Below are positions 1 through 8,397 of a stretch of DNA of 16,544 nt, in pieces (positions within the stretch are counted from its first letter, which is position 1; each line of letters opens with the position of its first letter). Under the pieces are notes generated by a model. It had not been told where the DNA came from. It saw only the letters and a list, made by a program, of their open reading frames with translations, and did no database searches. The stretch is from assembly GCA_902472555.1 (NCBI GenBank), contig CABROF010000055.1:1-16544 (forward strand), in the 5' to 3' direction. The position numbers and the translations under genes are program-made. This DNA is from UMGS1851 sp900555605 (GTDB taxonomy: Bacteria; Bacillota; Clostridia; UBA1212; UBA1255).

Positions 1-1
1 G

Positions 2-1039
2 AACGGCGCGGCGGCAGCGTATGTGAAAGGAACGCTGTATGCCATAGCCGCGGACGGCGTAAGATCTTTTTCTCTGAATTCCCTTGTGTCCCAAGCGCAC
101 TCTGTGCCGTACGGAGAATATTATGCGGTGAATTTACTGCCCATGGAGCGCGGAATGGGAATTCTTTTTAATTATTACGTACTGGAGACCGGCGATGTTT
201 GGACTTACCGGTATTATACGACTGCGGCGCTGCTGGAATATTCGGATTTCTCTGTTATTTTCCAGTCTCTCCATGAAGAAGTGGAGAAAACACAGACCGG
301 CGGGGCTGCTGCGGAAAAATATTTTAATCACATTGATCTTCTGGAGATAAACGGTTTCTTTGCGACTGTCTCCCATTATCACAAAGAAAGCGAGGATGTT
401 CTTTTCCCCGGGGCAATGATTCAGACAGAGCTTGTCCTGTATGATGAACCCGGAACGCCGGCTGCGGTGCTTACCTTCCGAAACGGCCTTGGTTTCGGCG
501 AGGTCCGATATGGAAACACATTTTCAGGGAATACTATTGGTTTGTACGATAGAATTCCGCCCTATGACCCGTATGCGGGTCTGGATCCCGAAACGGAAGT
601 GGATTTTGTAGAGGCGGGGTACGGGCCGGTGGGGCTCCTGACAGGTATAGAGGCCCTCCACTGCAAAACAGGCGATGTGATTCATGTACTGGACGGCGTA
701 ATGCTGCGGGACAAAGACGGCGCGGAAACGACTGCCGAAGCGCTGGGCGGCACGCTTTATGTGGAATACGGCGGAAATCGTCTGCAGAACGGGATATTCA
801 GGCCGGCTGAGGCGGGGACGTATACCTTTGACATCGTGTTTCTGCTAGACGGAGAAGGTGTCAGAGCGTTCCGGACGGAACGGACCTTGATTGTGACAGA
901 AAAAGCCGTGCCGCCGACGAATCCGTCTACCGGAAATCCGGCGCTGCCGGTTTTGTCCGCATTCGTACTGTGGGGCTTTGCCGCCGGCATACAGGTTTTG
1001 CGGCAGAGAAAGAGCAGCTTTCATAAGAGCGGCTTTTAA
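2..1039 (+). CDS. Surface protein with sortase-like C-terminal signal (5' partial)
   Basis: I do not recognise the family. The reading frame is open from base 2, and the GTG at 23 has no ribosome binding site in front of it, so this is the C-terminal part of a longer gene. Counting from that GTG, most of the 338 residues look like a soluble, beta-rich extracellular region without a motif I can name. The end has the three parts of a cell-wall sorting signal: NPSTG at about residues 300-304 (bases 920-934), a hydrophobic stretch of about 20 residues, then the basic cluster RQRK. The tail after the basic cluster (SSFHKSGF) is longer than usual. NPxTG differs from the classic LPxTG, although variant Pro-x-Thr-Gly signals are known in Clostridia. 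A plain C-terminal membrane anchor is the alternative. It is separated from the next operon by a probable terminator. Confidence 0.72.
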   Translation, partial: NGAAAAYVKGTLYAIAADGVRSFSLNSLVSQAHSVPYGEYYAVNLLPMERGMGILFNYYVLETGDVWTYRYYTTAALLEYSDFSVIFQSLHEEVEKTQTGGAAAEKYFNHIDLLEINGFFATVSHYHKESEDVLFPGAMIQTELVLYDEPGTPAAVLTFRNGLGFGEVRYGNTFSGNTIGLYDRIPPYDPYAGLDPETEVDFVEAGYGPVGLLTGIEALHCKTGDVIHVLDGVMLRDKDGAETTAEALGGTLYVEYGGNRLQNGIFRPAEAGTYTFDIVFLLDGEGVRAFRTERTLIVTEKAVPPTNPSTGNPALPVLSAFVLWGFAAGIQVLRQRKSSFHKSGF

Positions 1040-1060
1040 GAAGAAAAGGCGGGGTTTTTT
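1030..1060 (+). terminator. Probable intrinsic terminator after the surface protein gene
   Basis: An imperfect stem, CGGCTTTT at 1030-1037 with AAAAGGCG at 1044-1051, has one G-G mismatch and a six-base loop (AAGAAG). It is followed by GGG and six T residues at 1055-1060. The stop codon of the upstream gene lies inside it. The T run and position fit an intrinsic terminator, but the stem is AT-rich near the loop and not perfect. Confidence 0.45.
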
Positions 1061-1123
1061 ATGTTCGTGTGCGGCGGGGCTGTGATTGACTGAAGGCCGG
1101 ATTTGTGAAAGGATGGGGCTTGT

Positions 1124-2932
1124 ATGGAAAAATTACCTTTAAGAAGTGAGATCGACAGAAAATATAGATGGAGGCTGGAGGATCTTTACGAGACGGATGC
1201 CCGCTGGGAGGAGGATCTTGCCCGGATGCCGGAGCTGATTGCGCGGGTTTCCGGATTTCGGGGGACGTTAAAGGAATCCGGCGCGCAGATTGCCGCATGC
1301 TTCCGGGCGCAGGACGATCTGGGCCGGACAATCGAGCGGCTGTTTGTGTATGCCAGAATGCGCAGAGATGAAGATAACGCAAACCCCGTATACCAGGATA
1401 TGACGGGCAAGGCGGAGCTTGCTTATACCCAAGCGATTGCGGCACTCTCTTTTATTGAGCCGGAGCTGCTTGCAGCAGGCTGGGAAGCCGTGGATGCCTT
1501 TTTGGCACAAACTCCGGAGCTGCGGGAATATCAGTTTATACTGGAACAGATGTTCCGCCTGAAGGACCATGTTCTGTCCGCAGAGGTTGAGCAGGTTTTA
1601 GCACATGCGAGAGAAGCTACCGGGGCCGGCGACGATATATTTAATATGTTCAATAACGCGGATATCAAATTTCCGCACATTGAGGATGAGCAGGGCAGGT
1701 CCGTGGAGCTGACAAAGGGGCGGTATACCATGTTTCTTGAAAGCAAGGACCGCAATGTGAGAAAGCAGGCGTTTCAGGCGCTGTACCAAACGTACGGCGC
1801 CTACCGGAATACATTGGCGGCCTGCCTTGCCGGATCCGTGAAAAGCGACAGATTTTATGCGGAAACAAGGCATTATCTTAGCTGCCTGGAGGCGGCGCTG
1901 TCTGCGGACAATGTGCCGGTAAGCGTATACGACAGCCTGATTGAAACGATTCACAAAAATCTCGGGCGGCTGGGAGATTATCTGCAGCTGCGCCAAGAAG
2001 CGCTGCAGATCTCACCGCTTCATATGTACGATTTATATACGCCCATGGTTTCCCTGCCCCGCCGCACATATACCTATGAAGAAGCTGCGGAAATTGTACA
2101 GGAGGCTTTGAAGCCCTTGGGAGCGGAATACTGCAATGCGCTGAAACAGGCTTTTACCGACGGATGGATCGATGTCTGTGAAAATCAGGGCAAGACTTCA
2201 GGCGCTTATTCCTGGGGCTGCTACGGCTGTCATCCGTATGTGCTGCTGAATTGGCAGGGCACCATCAACGATGTCTTCACCCTGGCCCATGAGCTGGGGC
2301 ACGCCATGCATTCATATTACAGCAATGCGACGCAGCCCTATCAGTATGCGGAATATAAAATCTTTGTAGCAGAGGTCGCTTCTACTGTAAATGAAAATCT
2401 GCTGATCCGGTATCTGCTGCGCATTACGGAAGCAAAAGAAGAGCGGGCATATTTGCTGAACCATTATTTAGAAGAGTTCCGGGGGACGGTTTTCCGGCAG
2501 ACTATGTTCGCGGAATTTGAACGGATGATCCACGGCAAAGCAGAGGCCGGAGAAACGCTGACCTGCGACGATCTGTGCGCCGTTTATTACGATCTGAATA
2601 AACAATATTTCGGAAAGCATGTTTCCGTTGACCGCGAAATTGCTTTGGAGTGGGCGCGGATTCCTCATTTTTATAACGCATTTTACGTATATAAATACGC
2701 TACCGGCTTTTCTGCCGCCGCGGCCCTGGCGCAGGGAATCCTGCAGGATGCGGATAACGCGCTGCCGCGGTATCTGACATTTCTGAAAAGCGGCGGAAGC
2801 AGGTATCCTATGGATTTGCTGAAGGCGGCAGGGGTAGACCTGTCATCCCCCGCCCCGGTGCAGGAGGCCCTTGATTTATTTGAAGAGAATTTGAAAAGCT
2901 TGGAGGAATTGATCCGTGCCGGGACGTGCTGA
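1124..2932 (+). CDS. pepF: Oligoendopeptidase F, zinc metallopeptidase family M3B
   Basis: This is a cytoplasmic zinc peptidase that cuts short peptides and is involved in peptide turnover. The 602-residue length is typical of PepF. The zinc site is HELGHAMH, with H389 and H393 as ligands, E390 as the catalytic base and E417 in FVAEVAS as the expected third ligand, 24 residues after the second His. Upstream, GAYSWG (from residue 360) and VLLNW match the conserved PepF substrate-binding stretch. Downstream, PHFYNAFYVYKYATG (H515, Y517) matches the region that contacts substrate. There is no signal peptide. The ATG at 1124 has an AAAGGA site about 10 bases upstream. It is the first gene of a six-gene run, and its last 17 bases overlap the next gene. 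PepF is normally a housekeeping enzyme, so its link to the glycosyltransferases may be only shared transcription. Confidence 0.95.
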   Translation: MEKLPLRSEIDRKYRWRLEDLYETDARWEEDLARMPELIARVSGFRGTLKESGAQIAACFRAQDDLGRTIERLFVYARMRRDEDNANPVYQDMTGKAELAYTQAIAALSFIEPELLAAGWEAVDAFLAQTPELREYQFILEQMFRLKDHVLSAEVEQVLAHAREATGAGDDIFNMFNNADIKFPHIEDEQGRSVELTKGRYTMFLESKDRNVRKQAFQALYQTYGAYRNTLAACLAGSVKSDRFYAETRHYLSCLEAALSADNVPVSVYDSLIETIHKNLGRLGDYLQLRQEALQISPLHMYDLYTPMVSLPRRTYTYEEAAEIVQEALKPLGAEYCNALKQAFTDGWIDVCENQGKTSGAYSWGCYGCHPYVLLNWQGTINDVFTLAHELGHAMHSYYSNATQPYQYAEYKIFVAEVASTVNENLLIRYLLRITEAKEERAYLLNHYLEEFRGTVFRQTMFAEFERMIHGKAEAGETLTCDDLCAVYYDLNKQYFGKHVSVDREIALEWARIPHFYNAFYVYKYATGFSAAAALAQGILQDADNALPRYLTFLKSGGSRYPMDLLKAAGVDLSSPAPVQEALDLFEENLKSLEELIRAGTC

Positions 2933-3719
2933 AGACGCAAATCAAGAGGATATTCTGGAAGAATACGGGCGGTCCCGGGCAGAATGGGATTTTAACGGCA
3001 TCGTGGTGGACGGGGCGGAGGAATATATCGAAGAGGCGCTGCATCTGCATGATCTGCGCGTTACGGGCCGCGCTATTTTTCTGGAGGTTGTTGATGCCGA
3101 ATATGCCGAGATTTCAGGAGCTTGTGAATTTCAGGATTTCGCCACATGCGATACGCTTCAGGTTTTGGGAAGCTGCGAATGCAGGGAAGGGCTTTTAACA
3201 GAAGGCATTGGCATCAGCGGAAGCTTATCCGTATGCGGCCGGCTTTGGGCGAATTCCGTGACCGTGGAGGGCAGCCTGACTGCGGATCGTTACTGCAAAA
3301 TGATAAGACTGAAGGTAAAACCCGATGGCTCCGCTGTATTCCGGGGGAAGGTAAGGCTTGACAAAGCGGTGATTCATGGTATCTTAAATACAACTGCTTC
3401 CCTGCATTGCATAGAAGCAAAGATACGATCCGAAAGGTGCTCCTATATCAGAACACTTTTTGCTGATGAACTGCTGGTTGAACGGACGGACCCGGTGGTG
3501 CGTACCAGTACATTCCGCGGCCCGGCGCAGAAGGAGCATGCTGTGCTGCTCTGTGATCTGGCGGACTGCGGGGACGTGGACCTGACAGACTGCAGAATTA
3601 CGCAGCTGTTCTGCGAGCATGGAATCATACGAAAGGGCTGCAGAATTCGGGAGCTGGTCTACCGCAGCAGCATTGAAATCGAGCCCGGCGCGGTGGTGGA
3701 AAAGCTGTCCAAGGCATAA
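2916..3719 (+). CDS. Cysteine-rich bactofilin/beta-helix-like protein
   Basis: This is a 267-residue protein with no signal peptide or membrane segment. After an acidic N-terminus (about residues 1-40), the rest is a series of short repeats with alternating hydrophobic residues and periodic Gly, Cys, Asp and Ile/Val, as in the right-handed beta-helix of bactofilins (polymer-forming cytoskeletal proteins). Phrases such as ISGSLSVCGRLWANSVTVEG are typical. Thirteen cysteines, nearly 5% of residues, are spread through the helix. The GTG at 2916 is chosen because GGAGG lies at 2902-2906, inside the end of pepF, giving a 17-base overlap with that gene and probable translational coupling. The next gene starts 21 bases after the stop. 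A scaffold or localisation role for the envelope enzymes downstream is possible but only inferred. The family call rests on repeat pattern, not on a diagnostic motif. Confidence 0.72.
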   Translation: MPGRAEDANQEDILEEYGRSRAEWDFNGIVVDGAEEYIEEALHLHDLRVTGRAIFLEVVDAEYAEISGACEFQDFATCDTLQVLGSCECREGLLTEGIGISGSLSVCGRLWANSVTVEGSLTADRYCKMIRLKVKPDGSAVFRGKVRLDKAVIHGILNTTASLHCIEAKIRSERCSYIRTLFADELLVERTDPVVRTSTFRGPAQKEHAVLLCDLADCGDVDLTDCRITQLFCEHGIIRKGCRIRELVYRSSIEIEPGAVVEKLSKA

Positions 3720-3740
3720 GTTTTAAATAGGAGTAGCGGC

Positions 3741-5873
3741 ATGAAGAGACAAAAAATCATCATAATCTGTATTGTGTGCGTATTGCTTGCGGGAGCCGCC
3801 GCAGGCATTGTCTTTGTACGCAGGGGGGACTCCGGCCCGGAACAAAAACTGATATATGAAAATCATTTTACAGAAGGCTACGGCGGCTTTTCACAGGATG
3901 CCTACGCCGCCGGAAGGTCGGTATTTTCCCATTTAGCGGATCAGGGCATGGACGGCAGCGGCTGTCTGTATATAGAAAGCACCTCTGCCAATGATGCCCG
4001 TTTTTTGCTGACCGTTGATGATGTGCGGAAGGAGACGTACTATCGCATCAGCGCCTGGGTCAAAACAGAGGGCGTGGGTGCGGAGGGGGCTGCTGTGGGT
4101 GCGAATTTATCTGTGCTGAATACCTTCAGCCACTCCAAGGATCTTACGGGGGACAACGACTGGACCTATCTTGAGCTATATGGAAAAACAGGGAGCAAGC
4201 AGACTTCCTTCTCTGTCTGCCTGCGCCTCGGCTTCTACAGCGGTGACAATCAGGGAAAGGTCTGGTTTGACGATGTGGAAATCCAGCAGCTTTCCGCATT
4301 GCCTCAGAATACCTCCTATGTATCCTTTGATAATGAAATGGGCGGTACGGTAAGAGATGCGGCTTACACGGATATCATGCTGGGCGGCTTTTTCCTGTTT
4401 TGTGCTGCGGCGATGTTCTTTATATTTGCATACCGGTTCGCTGTAAAGCGTGATCAAGAGCGGCTTGCTGCCGCGCCCTCCGAGGCGGCGGATATGGAAC
4501 CCGGCGCAGCTGTATTCGGCTATCAGGGACTGCCGCTTTTCCGGGCAGTCATTCTGATGATTCTTTTAGGCTTTGCCGTCCGCCTGGCGCTGTCCGTTAC
4601 GGCGCCGCAGTGCGACATTGACGTGAATTTATTTAAATATTGGGCAAACCAGGCTGCGGAGCACGGTATTTCCCAGGCCTATGAAAAGGCCGGTAATATT
4701 GATTATCCGCCGCTGTATATGTATTTCCTGTATTTCAACGGACTTTTGGCGAAATGGTTCGGTTTTGCCGATACGCTGCTGTACACGATGCTGATGAAGC
4801 TGCCTGCAATTCTTTGCGATTGTGTGATCGCATATTTCATTTATCTGCTTTGCAGCAAACGGATCAGTAAAAACTGGGTCATGCTGCTTGTGGCGCTTTG
4901 GCTGTTCAATCCCATTGTTATGCTGGATTCCGCATGCTGGGGACAGGTGGATTCCATGCTTACGCTGGCTTTAATCGGTGCGATGTATTTTACCTCCAAG
5001 GATCGGTTTATTCCTGCGGCCGCGCTGCTGGGAGCGGCGGTGATGGTTAAGCCGCAGGGCTTTATGCTGGTGCCGATCTTAGGGTACGCGCTCTTTAAAA
5101 TGCTGATCAAGGGCTACGGACGCTATGCCGGCCAGTCGCGTACGGCGCGGCTGAAGCATTGGATTCCGCTGTGTCTGCTGTGTATTCTGGTTTTTGCCGG
5201 CACCATGATTCTGATTACGCTGCCGTTTTCCGGACTGCGGCCGATTTCCTGGCTGTATGAGCTACTTACCGGTACTACGGGCCATTATGATTATACAACG
5301 GTCAACTCATTGAATTTTTATTTCCTCCTGGGCCAAAATTGGGTGAAGGACAGCACGGAGGTATTGGGGCTGACCTATTTTACGCTGGGCATGCTTTTGA
5401 TTGTGGCGTTCAGCGTCCTGACTTGGGTGCTGTATCAGAAGGGAGAGAAGAAATCCTATCTCCCGTATCTGCTCTCGGCCATGCTGCTTTATGCAGTCGT
5501 CACCTTTGGGCCGCGTATGCACGAACGGTATTTCTTTCCTGTGGTGGCACTGCTGCTGATCGCGGTCATTAAATCAAATAACAAGCTGCTGCTTTCTGTA
5601 TTCGGATTGATGTCAATCAGTAATTTTTTCAGCGTACTGGAAATCATGACAGATCTTCTGGTAGGCGGGAAGCTGCAGGCGGCGGGCCAGAGCGCGGCAG
5701 TATACGGATATTATTACTGGCCGGCCCTGAATTTTACCAGAGGCCTGATGGCGGTGGGCAATGTGATTTCCTGTGCGGCGCTGGTAGTTCTGACGTGCCT
5801 GTTCGTATTTCGGGTGATCCGGATAGATGATAAACGATTTAGAATTTGGAGCGTGGAAGATGAAAATGCGTAA
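3741..5873 (+). CDS. Gpi18-like GT-C glycosyltransferase with N-terminal CBM-like ectodomain
   Basis: This 710-residue integral membrane enzyme probably transfers a sugar from a polyprenyl-phosphate donor on the outer face of the membrane. An N-terminal signal anchor spans about residues 5-27. A beta-sandwich-like ectodomain at about 36-185 ends in KVWFDDVEIQ, as in CBM4/9 modules. A membrane helix follows at about 210-232, then a polytopic GT-C core. In the core are DIDVNLFKYW (D292, D294, the expected catalytic acidic loop), DYPPLYMY (D321), WGQVDS (W400), VKPQG and HERYFFP (H594). Together these resemble the Gpi18-related mannosyltransferases (COG5542). AGGAG at 3729-3733 supports the ATG at 3741. 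The gene overlaps the PMT-like gene by 14 bases. The sugar and acceptor cannot be read from the sequence; mannose is a guess from the family name. Confidence 0.85.
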   Translation: MKRQKIIIICIVCVLLAGAAAGIVFVRRGDSGPEQKLIYENHFTEGYGGFSQDAYAAGRSVFSHLADQGMDGSGCLYIESTSANDARFLLTVDDVRKETYYRISAWVKTEGVGAEGAAVGANLSVLNTFSHSKDLTGDNDWTYLELYGKTGSKQTSFSVCLRLGFYSGDNQGKVWFDDVEIQQLSALPQNTSYVSFDNEMGGTVRDAAYTDIMLGGFFLFCAAAMFFIFAYRFAVKRDQERLAAAPSEAADMEPGAAVFGYQGLPLFRAVILMILLGFAVRLALSVTAPQCDIDVNLFKYWANQAAEHGISQAYEKAGNIDYPPLYMYFLYFNGLLAKWFGFADTLLYTMLMKLPAILCDCVIAYFIYLLCSKRISKNWVMLLVALWLFNPIVMLDSACWGQVDSMLTLALIGAMYFTSKDRFIPAAALLGAAVMVKPQGFMLVPILGYALFKMLIKGYGRYAGQSRTARLKHWIPLCLLCILVFAGTMILITLPFSGLRPISWLYELLTGTTGHYDYTTVNSLNFYFLLGQNWVKDSTEVLGLTYFTLGMLLIVAFSVLTWVLYQKGEKKSYLPYLLSAMLLYAVVTFGPRMHERYFFPVVALLLIAVIKSNNKLLLSVFGLMSISNFFSVLEIMTDLLVGGKLQAAGQSAAVYGYYYWPALNFTRGLMAVGNVISCAALVVLTCLFVFRVIRIDDKRFRIWSVEDENA
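5848..5851 (+). promoter_or_regulatory. Ribosome binding site deciding the PMT-like start
   Basis: GGAG lies inside the end of the Gpi18-like gene and is eight bases before the ATG at 5860. It favours that ATG over the in-frame ATG at 5827, which would add eleven residues before an obvious signal peptide. Confidence 0.7.
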
Positions 5874-8376
5874 AGTCCTTACAGCGGGAGCTGTTTTATT
5901 GTTAACCCTGACAGTCATGCTTGTTTCTTCCGGCTGTTCGGCGGAAACAGCGCTGAGAAACGGCGGCTTTGAAGAAAGCGCGTCCTCCGCGGCGGGCTGG
6001 GAGCAGTATAACTACCAGAAGTCGGCAGGGGATCCGGACTGCACCGTTTTTTCGGTCGTCCCGGACGGCGCGGAGGGAAACTGTCTGAAAATCACAAATA
6101 CCCGGAAAAATGATGCCAGGATCTATCAGGAGCTTGCGGTGGACGGCAGCTCCTATTATAAAGTAACGCTGCGCGTCAAAACGGAGAATGTGGACGAAGG
6201 CCTGGACGATAAGAGCCGCGGCGCAGGCTTCAGCATCTCGGCAATCGACGCTGCAAAACGCTCCTCTGGCATTTTCGGCACCACAGACGGCTGGCAGACC
6301 GTAACGGTTTATTTGGAAACCGGCAAGGGACAAGACACCATGAAGCTGAGTATCGGGCTCGGCGGCTACAGCGCAGAGTCCGTGGGAACCGTTTATGTTG
6401 ATAATATCCAGCTTGAGAAGGTAAAATCCGTACCTTCCGGGGCGGAATTGGTAGATGTTTCTCCCAGCCAATCAAAACGATCTTCCTTAGGAACTCCTCT
6501 GATCTTCCAGCTGCTGTTCGCGGCCGTGGTCATCGGAACACTGATCTATGCCGTGCTCCTTGCCCGGAAAACGGATCAGGAGCATTACGGGAAGAAGCTT
6601 CCTCTGTCAGAAACCTTTCCGCGGCCGGGCAAACGCGATGCGATGATTATGCTGATTATGGTCGTCATCTGCAGTGTGATGTCATTTGCGAATTTAGGCG
6701 ATACCAGCGCTGCATCAAACTTCTGGAAGGCGGCCTCCATAGGGGACTATGTGATTGTGGAATTTCCGGAAACGACAAAAGTAACGCGCGCCATGTATTC
6801 CAGCAATATCCCCACCGGCGGATCCTATCAGGTTTCCTATGAAAAGGAGGAGGAACCCGGCACCTTTGTACGTGCCTTTACCATCTCAAAGGGGGACTTT
6901 TTTGAGTGGAGCAATGCCAATGCGAATTTTACCGCCAAGCGCGTAAAGGTGGAAGCGACTGCCGCGGGACTTGCGGTGAACGAGCTGGGCTTTTTCCGTA
7001 CCAATGCGGAAAATGAATATGAGCGGATTCCCGTAACGATTACCGAGACCCATACGGCGGAGGAGGGAACCGGCGAAGGCGGAAATCCTGCCAACCTGTT
7101 TGACGAACAGGAGACGGTACCGGTTTACCGCACTTATATGAACGGAACTTATTTTGATGAGATTTATTTCCCGCGGACGGCATATGAGAATATTCACGGC
7201 TACGATGTGTATGAAACCACGCACCCGCCCCTCGGAAAGCTTTTTATTTCCGTCGGAATCCGGTTGTTTGGAATGAATCCCTTCGGCTGGCGCTTTATGG
7301 GGACGCTGTTCGGCATCCTGATGGTGCCTCTGATGTACCTGTTTGGCTTAAAGCTTTTTAAACAGAGACAGTATGCCTTTATTGCCGCATTTTTGATGAT
7401 GTTTGATTTTATGCGGCTGGCACAGACGCGGCTGGCGACAATCGATTCCTATTCCGCATTTTTCACCATCGCAATGTATTATTTTATGTATGATTATTTC
7501 ACCTCAAAATCATACGAGAAGCCATTCTGGAAGTCTGTTCTGCCGCTGGCCTTCTGCGGTTTGATGTTCGGCCTCGGTGCAGCTTCGAAATGGACGTGTC
7601 TGTATGCCGGCGGCGGATTGGCGATTCTGTTCTTTTTGGCAAAATATCTGGAGGCAGAGGATTCTGTCAGCGGCAGGCTGCAGATTCCGCAGGGCAAGCA
7701 GTCGTGGCTGAGCGGAAACTTCCTGCCTACCTGTCTGCTGTGCGTACTGTTCTTTATTGTAATACCGGGTATTATTTATGTACTGTCTTATATCCCGTAT
7801 ATGGCGGCGGAGCCGGATAAATCGCTCTGGGATATTGTAATCGGCAATCAGGAATATATGTATTCCTATCACAGCACGCTGGATGCGACGCATCCTTACG
7901 GCTCCTCCTGGTGGTCGTGGCCGATTATCATGCGTCCTATTTGGTATTACTCCGGCAGCGGCAGCGGATTGCCTGCCGATATGACCTCCACCATTGTGTC
8001 CATGGGAAATCCCGCTGTTTGGTGGATGGGACTGCTTGCGATCTTTCCCGCGGCTTATTTTGCCTGGAAGCGCAGAGACAAGGGCATGATTCTGGTGTTT
8101 GTTGCCTTTGGCATGCAGTATTTTCCTTGGATTCTCGTAACCCGGGTAGCCTTTATCTATCACTATTTTACCGCGGTTCCGTTCCTGATCTTTATGCTGG
8201 TTTATTGCATCAAGCACCTGCGGGAGGAAAAGATTGTTTCAAAATATGCGGTAGGGATCTATTTGGGCATTGTTTTGGTTCTGTTTATTTTGTTCTATCC
8301 CGCGCTGACCGGGATGGCGGTGAAAAAATCTTATGTTACGGATGTTCTGCGTTGGTTCTCAACCTGGACGTTCTGA
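5860..8376 (+). CDS. PMT (GT39)-like protein O-mannosyltransferase with CBM-like and discoidin-like ectodomains
   Basis: This 838-residue membrane enzyme of the PMT family would transfer a sugar from a polyprenyl-phosphate donor to Ser/Thr of exported proteins. It begins with a signal peptide ending VSSGC (Cys26), which resembles a lipobox. A CBM4/9-like module at about 30-190 ends in TVYVDNIQLEK. Membrane helices follow at about 212-235 and 259-281. A soluble segment at about 282-400 has discoidin-like phrases (VIVEFPETTKVTRAMYSS). The PMT core then starts with the hallmark acidic pair in YFDEIYFP (D433, E434), YETTHPPLGK (H455) and TRLATIDSYSAF. The C-terminal part, around TRVAFIYHYFTAVPF, fits the PMT four-helix C-terminal domain. 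The ATG at 5860 is preferred because of a GGAG eight bases upstream and a signal peptide right after it. The GT2 gene follows 21 bases later. Mannose is the family default, not shown. Confidence 0.9.
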   Translation: MKMRKVLTAGAVLLLTLTVMLVSSGCSAETALRNGGFEESASSAAGWEQYNYQKSAGDPDCTVFSVVPDGAEGNCLKITNTRKNDARIYQELAVDGSSYYKVTLRVKTENVDEGLDDKSRGAGFSISAIDAAKRSSGIFGTTDGWQTVTVYLETGKGQDTMKLSIGLGGYSAESVGTVYVDNIQLEKVKSVPSGAELVDVSPSQSKRSSLGTPLIFQLLFAAVVIGTLIYAVLLARKTDQEHYGKKLPLSETFPRPGKRDAMIMLIMVVICSVMSFANLGDTSAASNFWKAASIGDYVIVEFPETTKVTRAMYSSNIPTGGSYQVSYEKEEEPGTFVRAFTISKGDFFEWSNANANFTAKRVKVEATAAGLAVNELGFFRTNAENEYERIPVTITETHTAEEGTGEGGNPANLFDEQETVPVYRTYMNGTYFDEIYFPRTAYENIHGYDVYETTHPPLGKLFISVGIRLFGMNPFGWRFMGTLFGILMVPLMYLFGLKLFKQRQYAFIAAFLMMFDFMRLAQTRLATIDSYSAFFTIAMYYFMYDYFTSKSYEKPFWKSVLPLAFCGLMFGLGAASKWTCLYAGGGLAILFFLAKYLEAEDSVSGRLQIPQGKQSWLSGNFLPTCLLCVLFFIVIPGIIYVLSYIPYMAAEPDKSLWDIVIGNQEYMYSYHSTLDATHPYGSSWWSWPIIMRPIWYYSGSGSGLPADMTSTIVSMGNPAVWWMGLLAIFPAAYFAWKRRDKGMILVFVAFGMQYFPWILVTRVAFIYHYFTAVPFLIFMLVYCIKHLREEKIVSKYAVGIYLGIVLVLFILFYPALTGMAVKKSYVTDVLRWFSTWTF

Positions 8377-8397
8377 CGAGGGAAGGCGAGGCCATAT

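Noticed and set aside
23..25. GTG as the true start of the first gene
   Set aside because: No ribosome binding site precedes it and the frame is open to the left edge, so the gene is more likely cut by the window.
5902..6471. 189-codon open frame on the minus strand inside the PMT-like gene
   Set aside because: It is antisense to a clearly coding region with family motifs, and its translation is Arg/Cys/Ala-rich with no recognisable domain.
7510..8217. 235-codon open frame on the minus strand inside the PMT-like gene
   Set aside because: It lies opposite the conserved PMT core; its translation is rich in His, Arg and Gln and shows no motif, as expected of a shadow frame.
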